A stretch of DNA of 64,000 nt. It comes from Vibrio sp. VB16. GTDB taxonomy: Bacteria; Pseudomonadota; Gammaproteobacteria; Enterobacterales; Vibrionaceae. The notes below the pieces were generated by a model. It had not been told where the DNA came from. It was given only the letters and a program-made list of their open reading frames with translations, and ran no database searches. Made by a program: the position numbers and the translations under genes. The stretch covers positions 310,001 to 374,000 of the forward strand of contig NZ_CP087590.1 in the NCBI RefSeq assembly GCF_015594925.2. The letters run 5' to 3'. Below are positions 8,773 through 16,350 of this stretch, piece by piece. Every line of letters starts with the position of its first letter. The stretch's first letter is position 1.

Positions 8773-8843
8773 GGCGACATTGGGTATTAGCGGTAATTTA
8801 ACGTTGGTTCATAAGATTAATTCCGCTATTTTGAGGGCAAGTT

Positions 8844-10568
8844 ATGTGGGAACAAAGCTTTATATTGACGTTATTAGTCGGTGTTGTCGCATGCTTGCTC
8901 TGGACTAAACTTAAACCCAGTTTTATCTTTGCAGGTGCTGCATTTATCGCCTTTATTACTGGTCAGATAGAACTAGAAAGTATCGCGAATAACTTTACTA
9001 ATTCGTCGTTACTTACCCTTATTTTGCTTGTCCTTGCTTCCTGTGCACTTGAGAAAACGCGACTAATTAGTTGGGTTAGTTATCATATTTCTGAAGGGAA
9101 ACTGGGAACGGTTGTGGCGAAACTGGGGTTGTCTACGGCAATACTTTCATCTTTTACCAATAACACGGCGGTTGTTGTTTCCTTAATAGGGGCAATAAAA
9201 CGTAATCAACAACATCCACCATCTAGATTGCTCATTCCTCTTTCCTATTCTGCCATTTTAGGGGGAACGTTGACGTTGATTGGTACCTCTACCAATTTAA
9301 TCATCAACAGCTTTGTCGAAAATGTGGGCTTACCAAGTCTTGGTTTTTTTGCACCAACGATGATTGGTTTGGCCGTACTCTCGGGTGGGTTGCTCATTCT
9401 TATCCCCCTCAGTTATTTGCTTCCAGATAATGAGGACCAGAATCAAGACGATCTACCTTATTTTCTTGAGGCTAGAGTTGAAGCAGGCTCTCCATTGGTA
9501 GGGAAAACAATTACTGAAAATGGACTAAGGGCGTTGCGTAAACTTTTTTTGGCGGAGGTTATTCGAGATGGCGAGGTCATCACTTCGGTGACGCCTGACT
9601 TTGTATTGCTAGCTCGAGATAGATTGATGTTTTGCGGTGATATAGAAAGTGTTGCGACATTGCAAGAAATTAAAGGCATCACACTGTTTGGACAGCACCA
9701 TCTCAATGGACAGAATTTGCTTGAGGTCGTCGTCAGCTCTTCTGCCTCGATATGCAATAAAACGCTTATTTCAAGCGAGTTTAGAGATCGTTTTGATGCA
9801 GTAGTGGTTGCAATTCGAAGAGGTCATGAGAGATTAGAGGGTGGTTTAGGGAAGATAAAGTTAGCGGCCGGGGATACACTTATCATTGTACCTGGTAAAC
9901 GATTTGAGTATGAAGTTAGTCGTCATAATCGAGAATTTTTATTGGTGAATGATCTCGACTCAAGCGCCAAACTTGATTTGAGTAAGTCAAATATAGTTTT
10001 AGTTGGTTTTGCTTTTGTTATTGGTTTCGCTTTGCTTGATATTGTACCAATAATCAAAGGGCTAGCCGTTTATCTTTTTGGGCTGTTAGCGCTCGGTATC
10101 ATCAGTTTTACTGAATTACGCCGTCGTTTTCCGATAGATATTGTTGTCATCGTAGGGTCCGCCTTGAGTATTGCTCAGTTGATGCTTTCGTCTGGGCTAT
10201 CGACACAAATGGGGGCATTTTTTATTGAAGCCCTCAATGGATGGGGTGTTTTTGGTGCGTTAGTGGCAACCTATTTTTTGACTCTCGTGCTTACAGAGCT
10301 TGTCACCAATAATGCCGCGGCCGCATTGTCGTTTCCGATAGGGTACAGCATGGCTGTCGCTTATGGTGTGGATCCTATGCCTTTCATTATGGCCGTATTA
10401 TTTGGAGCGAGCGCAAGTTTTGTCTCTCCTTACGGTTACCAAACCAATCTACTGGTATATAGCGTAGGAAATTACCGCATTAGTGATTACATACGAGTTG
10501 GTATTCCCATCTCAATCGTTTACTCCATTTTAGTTTTAACGTTGATCCCCTATTTTTTCCCATTTTAA
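8844..10568 (+). CDS. SLC13-family (DASS) permease with two RCK_C domains, probable sulfate/anion transporter
   Basis: A 574-residue membrane protein: N-terminal membrane segments with the SNT-like motif GTLTLIGTSTNL, a central soluble insert (about residues 205-375) with two TrkA-C/RCK_C-type repeats (VEAGSPLVGKTI..., LLEVVVSSSASICNKTL...), then more membrane segments with the second hairpin motif ELVTNNAAAALSFPIGYSMA. Bacterial SLC13 members move divalent anions with sodium. Its place between cysN and cysC makes sulfate the best guess; this is context, not proof. The start at 8844 has GAGGGC 6-7 bases upstream. It is separated from cysN by the hairpin cluster, so its expression may differ. 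Confidence 0.85.
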   Translation: MWEQSFILTLLVGVVACLLWTKLKPSFIFAGAAFIAFITGQIELESIANNFTNSSLLTLILLVLASCALEKTRLISWVSYHISEGKLGTVVAKLGLSTAILSSFTNNTAVVVSLIGAIKRNQQHPPSRLLIPLSYSAILGGTLTLIGTSTNLIINSFVENVGLPSLGFFAPTMIGLAVLSGGLLILIPLSYLLPDNEDQNQDDLPYFLEARVEAGSPLVGKTITENGLRALRKLFLAEVIRDGEVITSVTPDFVLLARDRLMFCGDIESVATLQEIKGITLFGQHHLNGQNLLEVVVSSSASICNKTLISSEFRDRFDAVVVAIRRGHERLEGGLGKIKLAAGDTLIIVPGKRFEYEVSRHNREFLLVNDLDSSAKLDLSKSNIVLVGFAFVIGFALLDIVPIIKGLAVYLFGLLALGIISFTELRRRFPIDIVVIVGSALSIAQLMLSSGLSTQMGAFFIEALNGWGVFGALVATYFLTLVLTELVTNNAAAALSFPIGYSMAVAYGVDPMPFIMAVLFGASASFVSPYGYQTNLLVYSVGNYRISDYIRVGIPISIVYSILVLTLIPYFFPF

Positions 10569-10587
10569 TGTAAGGAGTTGCTTTCTC

Positions 10588-11211
10588 ATGGCAGAAAGAA
10601 ATACGTCTACCCAAGATAGTAATATTGTGTGGCACCAACATACTGTGAATAAAGAGACCAGAGCGAGGATTAAGCAACAAAAGCCAGTTGTACTCTGGTT
10701 TACGGGGTTATCCGGTGCGGGTAAGTCTACCGTAGCAGGTGCACTAGAGAATGTGTTGGCAGATATGGGGTTTCATACCTATTTACTGGATGGCGACAAT
10801 GTACGCCATGGGTTATGTAAAGATTTAGGTTTCTCCGAGCAAGATAGAAAAGAGAATATACGCCGAGTTGGTGAGCTGTGTAAGTTAATGGCGGATGCTG
10901 GTCTAATCGTTCTTTCCGCTTTTATTTCTCCCTATAGAGAAGAGCGTCAAATGGTAAGAGAACTGCTCCCAGAAGGCGAATTTTTAGAGGTATTTGTCAA
11001 TGCATCGATGGAAGTGTGTGAGCAAAGAGATCCAAAGGGTTTGTATAAAAAAGCCAGAGCAGGAGAGATTAAGAATTTTACGGGGATAGATTCGAATTAC
11101 GAATCGCCGTTACAACCAGAAATTAACTTACCAGCAGGAGATAAAGAGGTTAATGATTTGGTTGAAATATGTTTAGCCGTATTGCAGCAAAAAGGCATCA
11201 TAACTTCTTGA
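10588..11211 (+). CDS. cysC: Adenylyl-sulfate kinase (APS kinase, CysC)
   Basis: A 207-residue kinase that phosphorylates APS to PAPS, the third step of the pathway after CysDN. The P-loop GLSGAGKST is at about residues 42-50, followed by LLDGDNVRHGL and GFSEQDRKENIRRVGE, all APS kinase signatures; LYKKARAGEIKNFTGID is the C-terminal substrate lid. AAGGAG lies upstream of the ATG at 10588. It is 19 bases after the permease gene and ends the operon. Confidence 0.96.
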   Translation: MAERNTSTQDSNIVWHQHTVNKETRARIKQQKPVVLWFTGLSGAGKSTVAGALENVLADMGFHTYLLDGDNVRHGLCKDLGFSEQDRKENIRRVGELCKLMADAGLIVLSAFISPYREERQMVRELLPEGEFLEVFVNASMEVCEQRDPKGLYKKARAGEIKNFTGIDSNYESPLQPEINLPAGDKEVNDLVEICLAVLQQKGIITS

Positions 11212-11217
11212 TGCCTT
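11192..11217 (+). terminator. Hairpin at the end of cysC
   Basis: AAGGCATCA (11192-11200) pairs perfectly with TGATGCCTT (11209-11217) across an 8-base loop. The stop codon of cysC is inside the right arm, and a few T residues follow. Probable end of the cys operon transcript. Confidence 0.6.
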
Positions 11218-11227
11218 GATCTTATTA

Positions 11228-12130
11228 TCAAACCAATTGGTCAATCGTTCCTTTGGTTTCAGTTTGAACGGTAAACTTCTGACTCAGTAAACCAACAAGT
11301 TGGTCAAAATATTTCATGTTTGGTTTATTGCCTAGAAGTTTACATAACTCATTTCCAACGGGGCTTAAGCGATAATAGAGTAATCGACTACCTTTCCCCA
11401 TGGGCTGGAGTGAGACGATTTTCCCTTGGTAGTCGAGCAATAGCGCCGGGTCAAATTCAATCTCGCCTGACTCTAATTCGGTGCCAATAACTAAACCCAA
11501 CTCAATCAGAAGTAAGATACTTGAATAGGGGAGTTGATAGCTACCTAAGTTAATGGTTTCTTCTACGTCTCTTTTGGTAAAACTAAACAGACCGCTTTGG
11601 GTTCGAAATCCAATAAGCAGTTTTTTTGAGTTATCCCCACCAAAACTGCATGATAATGCGGCTGCTTTTTGTAAATATTGCGCCTCTTTTGGTGTCATGT
11701 CTTTTAGCACCTGCAGAGCTTTTACTGATGTAGAACCAGGGTTTGTCACTTCAAGCTTTAGGATTTGAGCCCAAAGCCTTTGCATGGAGCTATTGTGAAT
11801 ATCCTGAGCTAGATCGAAAAATCGATTGAGCCAATCTTGGTCTGGGTCGCCAGCGGTTTCGTCATTGCAGAATGAATGTGAGAACTTGATGATTGTTTCT
11901 AAATTTTTTTGCCTTTGTTCTCTGCGTTGCTTGTCTCTATTTAGTGCTCTTTCTAAAATGGATTTCTGCGTGGGACTCGACTGTAATAACGCCTCCAGTC
12001 CATAGGTTTCGGCTATGCTAGCCACACGGCTAGCACTATCTTTGATGTAGCTAGATTTCTTTTTTGAGTGGTCACTATTCTGATTCGTTTCACTGTTATC
12101 TATAGTAACGGGTGCTCTTTTTTCTGCCAT
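11228..12130 (-). CDS. TIGR03899-type conserved protein (DUF2806-like), unknown function
   Basis: A 300-residue soluble protein I recognise as the TIGR03899 family, found in Vibrio and relatives. A polar N-terminus of about 30 residues (KKKSSYIKD) is followed by a helical, charged stretch (ALNRDKQRREQRQKNLETI, about 60-85), then LNRFFDLAQDIHNSSMQRLWAQIL, a pattern shared with DUF2806 proteins. The C-terminal half is mixed alpha/beta. No signal peptide or membrane segment is seen. Function is unknown. It converges on cysC and is transcribed alone. No catalytic motif is apparent. Confidence 0.7.
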   Translation of the reverse strand: MAEKRAPVTIDNSETNQNSDHSKKKSSYIKDSASRVASIAETYGLEALLQSSPTQKSILERALNRDKQRREQRQKNLETIIKFSHSFCNDETAGDPDQDWLNRFFDLAQDIHNSSMQRLWAQILKLEVTNPGSTSVKALQVLKDMTPKEAQYLQKAAALSCSFGGDNSKKLLIGFRTQSGLFSFTKRDVEETINLGSYQLPYSSILLLIELGLVIGTELESGEIEFDPALLLDYQGKIVSLQPMGKGSRLLYYRLSPVGNELCKLLGNKPNMKYFDQLVGLLSQKFTVQTETKGTIDQLV

Positions 12131-12447
12131 GCCCCACTATCCTATTCCGTTTTAGTCAGTAAAAATGTAACGTGTTATCGCGTTATATGCCACTGATTTG
12201 GCGCAATGCTTGAGTAACTAATGCTGAATTTTGAAGATTATAAGATCTAAAGCGATAGTGAATGGTGTTGTGACTATTACAATTAGCAATAAAAAAACCT
12301 GTGATATCGCCATTCATTATATATAAAATTGTTGTGGATCAGGAGGACAGTAGTTATCTCGATAAATGTTTGCCTTTAGCTCGTGTTTCAAATTTTATCT
12401 GATATGATAATTAAATGTTAAAGTTGTTAACTATTGTGAGATTCAAG
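12131..12447. other. Intergenic region with no gene recognised
   Basis: This gap of 317 bases lies between the TIGR03899-type gene (start at 12130, minus strand) and a possible 34-codon ORF. It is AT-rich and should hold the promoter of the TIGR03899-type gene. TATGAT at 12403-12408 could serve as a -10 for the small ORF, but no convincing -35 is present. Nothing else is supported. Confidence 0.4.
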
Positions 12448-12552
12448 ATGGCACAGTCAAACGACAATAAGTTTAAAAAGCAGCTATCTGCTACATTGCT
12501 TTTCGTTATATATGTAGCAGTATTGGCTTATCTGTCTAATTTTTTGATGTAA
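12448..12552 (+). CDS. Possible 34-residue single-pass membrane protein
   Basis: A short ORF with a polar, basic start (MAQSNDNKFKKQ) and one hydrophobic stretch (LSATLLFVIYVAVLAYLSNF) ending almost at the C-terminus. This is the design of small inner-membrane proteins with a cytoplasmic N-terminus. GTGAG lies 7 bases upstream of the ATG. It is isolated between the TIGR03899-type gene and the end of the zrg cluster. I do not recognise a family. The coherent charge and hydrophobicity pattern is the only protein-level support. Confidence 0.45.
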   Translation: MAQSNDNKFKKQLSATLLFVIYVAVLAYLSNFLM

Positions 12553-12605
12553 TAATCAATCAATGAAAACAAATAAACCAATAAGTAAGTTAGATTATTT
12601 TTTGA

Positions 12606-13130
12606 TTACTGGTCATCATAAACTTCCACCGCCATCCCTTCGATAACATATCCCACTTCCGCTAGTTCGTGACTGACCGTTTCTGTCTTTAGTCTTCCTA
12701 CGATATATACGACATCCCATAATTCCTGCACGGGAGCTCCGCCTTTAAAGCGTACATAGATTAATTGGTTTGGTGGCGGTGGTGGAACGTGAATGCAAGC
12801 CCCTAAAAAGGGAACAAGCATAAATTCAGTAACCATATTTTCATCACCCTCTAGCGGAATAACAAAGCCAGGGATCTTAACAATACTTCCGTTCAATTCC
12901 TGTCTAACCCCACCCAATTTGGACTGTTCAGGTGAATCTTCTTCATGACTGAGTTGCAAAGGCATGCCAACACTATCTACAAGGTTTCTTTCATTTTCTG
13001 GAATTAAATCTATCCACTCCAATTGCAATATATCGGATTGCTCTAGTGAGGAACTTTCACCTGAAGCAACAGCTTGAATGGGTATAAGAAAGACGCTTAA
13101 TAAACTGACAATTAATGCTACATTTTTCAT
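12606..13130 (-). CDS. zrgD: DUF3299 periplasmic protein, zinc cluster component (ZrgD-like)
   Basis: A 174-residue protein with a signal peptide (about 1-22, ending QAVAS) and a DUF3299 domain. The family hallmark GACIHVPPPPPNQ (110-122) contains C112 and H114, possible metal ligands. A second conserved stretch is GFVIPLEGDE. It is the last gene of a cluster matching the zinc-regulated zrg locus of Vibrio cholerae, which also lies beside the cys genes. The role in zinc handling is inferred from that locus; the biochemistry of DUF3299 is not known. It starts 16 bases after the permease gene. Confidence 0.75.
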   Translation of the reverse strand: MKNVALIVSLLSVFLIPIQAVASGESSSLEQSDILQLEWIDLIPENERNLVDSVGMPLQLSHEEDSPEQSKLGGVRQELNGSIVKIPGFVIPLEGDENMVTEFMLVPFLGACIHVPPPPPNQLIYVRFKGGAPVQELWDVVYIVGRLKTETVSHELAEVGYVIEGMAVEVYDDQ

Positions 13131-13146
13131 ATTCTACCTATGATGT

Positions 13147-14406
13147 TTATATTCGAATTGTCATGCCATCCGCCAATGATTGACGGTAAGCACTAAATGC
13201 TGGAATAAAACCGATAATGACACCGGCAAGTTGAACAAGTCCTAAAAGCATCCATTCGTGACCAGTGATCATGGATAGCTCGACGTTGACGCCATAGAGC
13301 TGCTGGATAATCGGTTGAGCAATTGCGAGCAGAGAGTAAAGACCAATGAGGCCAGCCACGATACCTACGAAGGTTAATGCGCTCGCTTCACTTATCAGCA
13401 ATATAAATATGTGCTTGGGTCGTGCTCCCATCGCTCTTAAAATGGCCATTTCTCTGCGTCGTTCTTGTAGGCTAGTGAGTAGGCTGCTTAGCATCCCTAG
13501 TAAGCCTGCTACAACGACAAATCCGGATACCGCCATTAATGCTGTTTCTGCCACTGACATCATGCCCCACAATTCATGTAAAGCGATACCCGGCAAAATA
13601 GCGCTTAGGGGTTCCTTTCTATACGTGTTTATTTTCCGTTGTAAGGCAAATGTGTGAATTTTAGATTTCAATCCAAGCATGAACGCAGTTATTTGTTCAG
13701 GCTGGAATTTTCGTTGAACTAATGTATCAACATTAGGTGTATTACCTAAATTTGCGCCTGATTCCCACCCAACATGAATGGCTTCTATCGCTTCTAATGA
13801 AACGTGTACGGTTTTATCTACAGGTGTACCTGTCGGTTCAAATATGCCGACAACCTTAAATGGGATGTTGTCATGTCGACTAAAAGCAACATCACTTATA
13901 CCGTGAGCAATAATGATGTCACTACCAATGCTGTAACCGAGTTCTTTTGCTACATCGGCACCTAGAACGGTTTCAAACAACGAGTTAAATGGTCTTCCTT
14001 TTTTAAGTTCAAGTGGCTGTTTTTTTCCGTACCTGAAATATTTGAAGTAGTCTTGATTCGTCCCCATGACTCGAAAACCCTTGTGCGAATCGCCGAGAGA
14101 GATAGGAATAGCCCATTTTACAGAGCGCTGTTGGCGGATTTCTTCAAAGCTTTTCCAATCTATATTAGCGGTTGCATTGCCTATTCTAAAGACAGAATAG
14201 AGAAGAAGATTTACAGAACCAGAACGAGCACCGACAATAAGATCTGTGCTTGAGATAGTATTTGCAAAACTGCTTTTTGCTTGGGTTCGTATGCGTTCAA
14301 CCCCCATCAACAAAATGACAGAAATGGCAACGGTTAATATAGTGAGTATTGCTGTCGCTTTTCTGTTGGTCAGGCTTTTCCAAGCTAAGTGAGCGATGGT
14401 TTTCAT
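13147..14406 (-). CDS. zrgC: ABC transporter permease, MacB/FtsX type (ZrgC-like)
   Basis: A 419-residue permease with the MacB/FtsX plan: one N-terminal membrane segment (ILTILTVAISVILLMGV, about 17-33), a large periplasmic domain (about 40-275) and three C-terminal membrane segments, with QERRREMAILRAMGA before the third. Such permeases usually drive mechanical work on periplasmic or outer-membrane substrates rather than importing a solute, so its link to zinc is unusual. Its ATG overlaps the stop of the ATPase gene (ATGA), indicating coupled translation. The zrg name rests on gene order and content matching the V. cholerae locus. Confidence 0.8.
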   Translation of the reverse strand: MKTIAHLAWKSLTNRKATAILTILTVAISVILLMGVERIRTQAKSSFANTISSTDLIVGARSGSVNLLLYSVFRIGNATANIDWKSFEEIRQQRSVKWAIPISLGDSHKGFRVMGTNQDYFKYFRYGKKQPLELKKGRPFNSLFETVLGADVAKELGYSIGSDIIIAHGISDVAFSRHDNIPFKVVGIFEPTGTPVDKTVHVSLEAIEAIHVGWESGANLGNTPNVDTLVQRKFQPEQITAFMLGLKSKIHTFALQRKINTYRKEPLSAILPGIALHELWGMMSVAETALMAVSGFVVVAGLLGMLSSLLTSLQERRREMAILRAMGARPKHIFILLISEASALTFVGIVAGLIGLYSLLAIAQPIIQQLYGVNVELSMITGHEWMLLGLVQLAGVIIGFIPAFSAYRQSLADGMTIRI

Positions 14407-15119
14407 TTCGTCCCCTTAGCGAGTGTTAACGCTTGTTCATTAAGGTCATTGAGTTGAATGCTTCGATCGAACATCGATTCAAGCGTTGGGTCGTGGCTGA
14501 CAAATATCAGTGTAGACTTGGCGAATTCAGCCTCTTCCATAAGCAGTTCAATAAAGGCGGTTCGGTTATCAAAGTCTAGTGAAGAAGTGGGTTCATCCGC
14601 GATAAGCAGTTCGGGACGTCCAATGAGCGCTCGAGCAGCGGCTACGCGCTGTTGTTGCCCGATACTTAATTCAACAATGGGTTTATTGAGTAGCTTTTCA
14701 TCTAGGTGTAAACGTTTTAGCAGCTGGGCCGCGGTTTTTCTTAGCTCACCACCGACGTTTTTCTTTCGAATGCTTGAAAAATGACAAGGTAGAATTACAT
14801 TGTCAATCATTGATAGATAAGGCAGTAGATTAAATTGTTGAAAAATGTAGCCGATATGATCGGCTCTAAATTTATCTCTTTGGTTCTGCTTCAGCGTAGA
14901 AATGTCGGTATCTAAAATCTGTACTTTGCCATTTTGAGGGGAAATTATCCCGGTTAGCAAGCCAAGTAGTGTCGACTTCCCACTTCCACTTGGTCCTTTA
15001 ATAAACAGATGTTCACTTCGATTAATATCTAATTGATCAAACTTTAGCGTTGGTGATATATCGTTCGCCCAACGGTAACTAATCTGTGAGAGCGAGACAA
15101 CTTTGGTTGGTTTGTTCAT
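14403..15119 (-). CDS. zrgB: ABC transporter ATP-binding protein, LolD-like (ZrgB-like)
   Basis: A 238-residue ATPase of the LolD/MacB class. Walker A is GPSGSGKST, the Q-loop region FQQFNLLPYLS, the signature LSIGQQQRVAAARAL, Walker B LLIADEPTSSLD, and the H-loop FVSHD. It pairs with the adjacent MacB/FtsX-type permease. The start at 15119 (MNKPTKVVSL) has GGAA 7 bases upstream; in-frame ATGs at 15137 and a GTG at 15152 are possible but have weaker sites. About 60 bases separate it from zrgA. Confidence 0.82.
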   Translation of the reverse strand: MNKPTKVVSLSQISYRWANDISPTLKFDQLDINRSEHLFIKGPSGSGKSTLLGLLTGIISPQNGKVQILDTDISTLKQNQRDKFRADHIGYIFQQFNLLPYLSMIDNVILPCHFSSIRKKNVGGELRKTAAQLLKRLHLDEKLLNKPIVELSIGQQQRVAAARALIGRPELLIADEPTSSLDFDNRTAFIELLMEEAEFAKSTLIFVSHDPTLESMFDRSIQLNDLNEQALTLAKGTK

Positions 15120-15182
15120 TATTTGTTCCATTGCCATGATGTAGGTGACCACATCTGAAAGAGTGACGTAGCCACCTATAAG

Positions 15183-15821
15183 CTAAAACTGAATAAGAGT
15201 GTGATTACTGTTAAGTTCTAGCGCTTTTTGGCTAGTATCCGTTAACAAATTGACGCTAATTTTATCCGTCTTAGGAAAGTGCTCAAACCACGTCGTTTTC
15301 ACCTGATGTAGCTTAGTTATATCACTGCATTCAAAATGATATTCTACGGTGAATTGGCCATGCCCACTTTCTTCATGTTCGCTTCCCTCATGCCCATCAT
15401 CGGTGTGCATGTGCTCATCATGCTCATGAGAGTCGTCATGGTCATGTTCATCATTTTCATGCTCATCATGCTCGTGTTCGCCATGTTGTTCCTCACTTTC
15501 CAATGTGTTGGTCACGTTAATATGTTCTACACGGCAGTTGGCATCTTGAGAGATAAGCAAAATACTTTCTGCTTGTTTTAGGGTTTGCTCTGCTTGTTCA
15601 ATCAGTTGATGTTGTTGTTCGTCTGCTGGCGCATGTTCAAAGCCGACAATATCAGAACCCGGAGCTGTAATTTCTACTAATAACTCGTTGCCTTCCTGAG
15701 CCATATTAAACTCAACGTGGCCATGTATGTGAGCCTCATGTTGGCGAAAACCTTCTTCGGCATGTGCTGATGCTGCTAATACGAGTGTCGATAATAGTGA
15801 TAATTTGAATATGTGTTTCAT
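15183..15821 (-). CDS. zrgA: Histidine-rich periplasmic zinc-binding protein, DUF2796 (ZrgA)
   Basis: A 212-residue secreted protein of the DUF2796/ZrgA family. The signal peptide is 1-21 (ASAHA). The mature N-terminus carries HEAHIHGHVEFN. A long, very acidic and histidine-rich segment (about 113-154) contains over a dozen His among Asp/Glu, a classic low-affinity metal-collecting loop. Single cysteines at 96 and 165 could form a disulfide. In V. cholerae the zrg genes are zinc-regulated and support growth in low zinc. Its position behind a Zur-box candidate fits. A long antisense frame through the His-rich part is a by-product of the repetitive codons. Confidence 0.88.
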   Translation of the reverse strand: MKHIFKLSLLSTLVLAASAHAEEGFRQHEAHIHGHVEFNMAQEGNELLVEITAPGSDIVGFEHAPADEQQHQLIEQAEQTLKQAESILLISQDANCRVEHINVTNTLESEEQHGEHEHDEHENDEHDHDDSHEHDEHMHTDDGHEGSEHEESGHGQFTVEYHFECSDITKLHQVKTTWFEHFPKTDKISVNLLTDTSQKALELNSNHTLIQF

Positions 15822-15882
15822 GGTTGAAAAACCTCAATTTGAAAATAATTATATATAGTTAGCCCGAGTTCAGGTTATTTAT

Positions 15883-16194
15883 TTATGATGAGTGAATTGA
15901 GGATTTCGGCGGTGCTCGTGCTTTTTCTATCGGTAGAGTTCGAAAAGCCGCCGCGATAGAATCAATATCTGTTTGAAAGTGTTTTTGAATGATAACGGGT
16001 AAAACAGGTAATGCAGATGACACACCATGAATTGCGTGAGAAAAAAGCTGACAATGATGATGTTCGTGATGTGCTTTATCAATATCTAGCTGATGTTCAA
16101 TGAATGCAAAGCCTGTCCATAGTACAAGTACTAAGACAAATGAGGTTAACCTTTTTACGGTAAGGCGAGTATAACCAACAAACTGTGCGTTCAT
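15883..16194 (-). CDS. DUF2607-family small membrane protein with His/Cys cluster
   Basis: A 103-residue protein. One hydrophobic segment (RLTSFVLVLVLWTGFAFIEH, about 15-34) is followed by a compact metal-like cluster, HHEHHHCQLFSHAIH (42-56), with six or more His and one Cys. I recognise it as the DUF2607 family of Vibrio; function is unknown. It is the first gene after the Zur-box candidate and lies 61 bases before zrgA on the same strand, so it is likely a zinc-starvation gene. The cluster would face the periplasm if the segment is an N-terminal anchor. The ribosome site before the ATG is weak. Confidence 0.65.
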   Translation of the reverse strand: MNAQFVGYTRLTVKRLTSFVLVLVLWTGFAFIEHQLDIDKAHHEHHHCQLFSHAIHGVSSALPVLPVIIQKHFQTDIDSIAAAFRTLPIEKARAPPKSSIHSS

Positions 16195-16224
16195 AATTGA
16201 TGCAAAATGGGTGCTAAGACTCTA

Positions 16225-16243
16225 AATGTAATAATATAACAAT
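16225..16243 (-). promoter_or_regulatory. Candidate Zur box before the DUF2607-zrgABCD cluster
   Basis: AATGTAATAATATAACAAT matches 17 of 19 positions of the gammaproteobacterial Zur consensus core AATGTTATAATATAACATT. It ends 30 bases before the first gene and covers the presumed -10, the usual position for zinc-dependent repression. The match is seen directly; binding is inferred. Confidence 0.75.
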
Positions 16244-16258
16244 TACACTGCAAGACAA
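16231..16258 (-). promoter_or_regulatory. Candidate promoter of the DUF2607-zrg operon
   Basis: On the minus strand, TTGTCT (16253-16258) and TATTAT (16231-16236) are separated by 16 bases. The Zur-box candidate overlaps the -10 and part of the spacer, so bound Zur would block polymerase. Confidence 0.45.
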
Positions 16259-16302
16259 ATGTGAATAATTGTCATCAATGATTGAAATTTATCGGTCATG
16301 AT

Positions 16303-16329
16303 AAAAATGACGCAATAGCGTCATTTTTT
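16303..16329 (-). terminator. Intrinsic terminator downstream of ytfJ
   Basis: AAAAATGACGC pairs perfectly with GCGTCATTTTT around an AATA loop. The A-run on one side and the T-run on the other make it usable in both directions. It isolates ytfJ from the zinc cluster promoter. Confidence 0.85.
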
Positions 16330-16350
16330 CAGAAAAAGATGAACAAAAGA

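Noticed and set aside
8512..8790. 92-codon open frame between cysN and the SLC13 gene
   Set aside because: It overlaps the cysN end and is made of the REP-like hairpins; no ribosome site or family similarity is seen.
15336..15581. 81-codon frame antisense to zrgA, rich in Met and hydrophobic residues
   Set aside because: It mirrors the His/Asp/Glu codon repeats of zrgA; the sense protein has a signal peptide and a known family.
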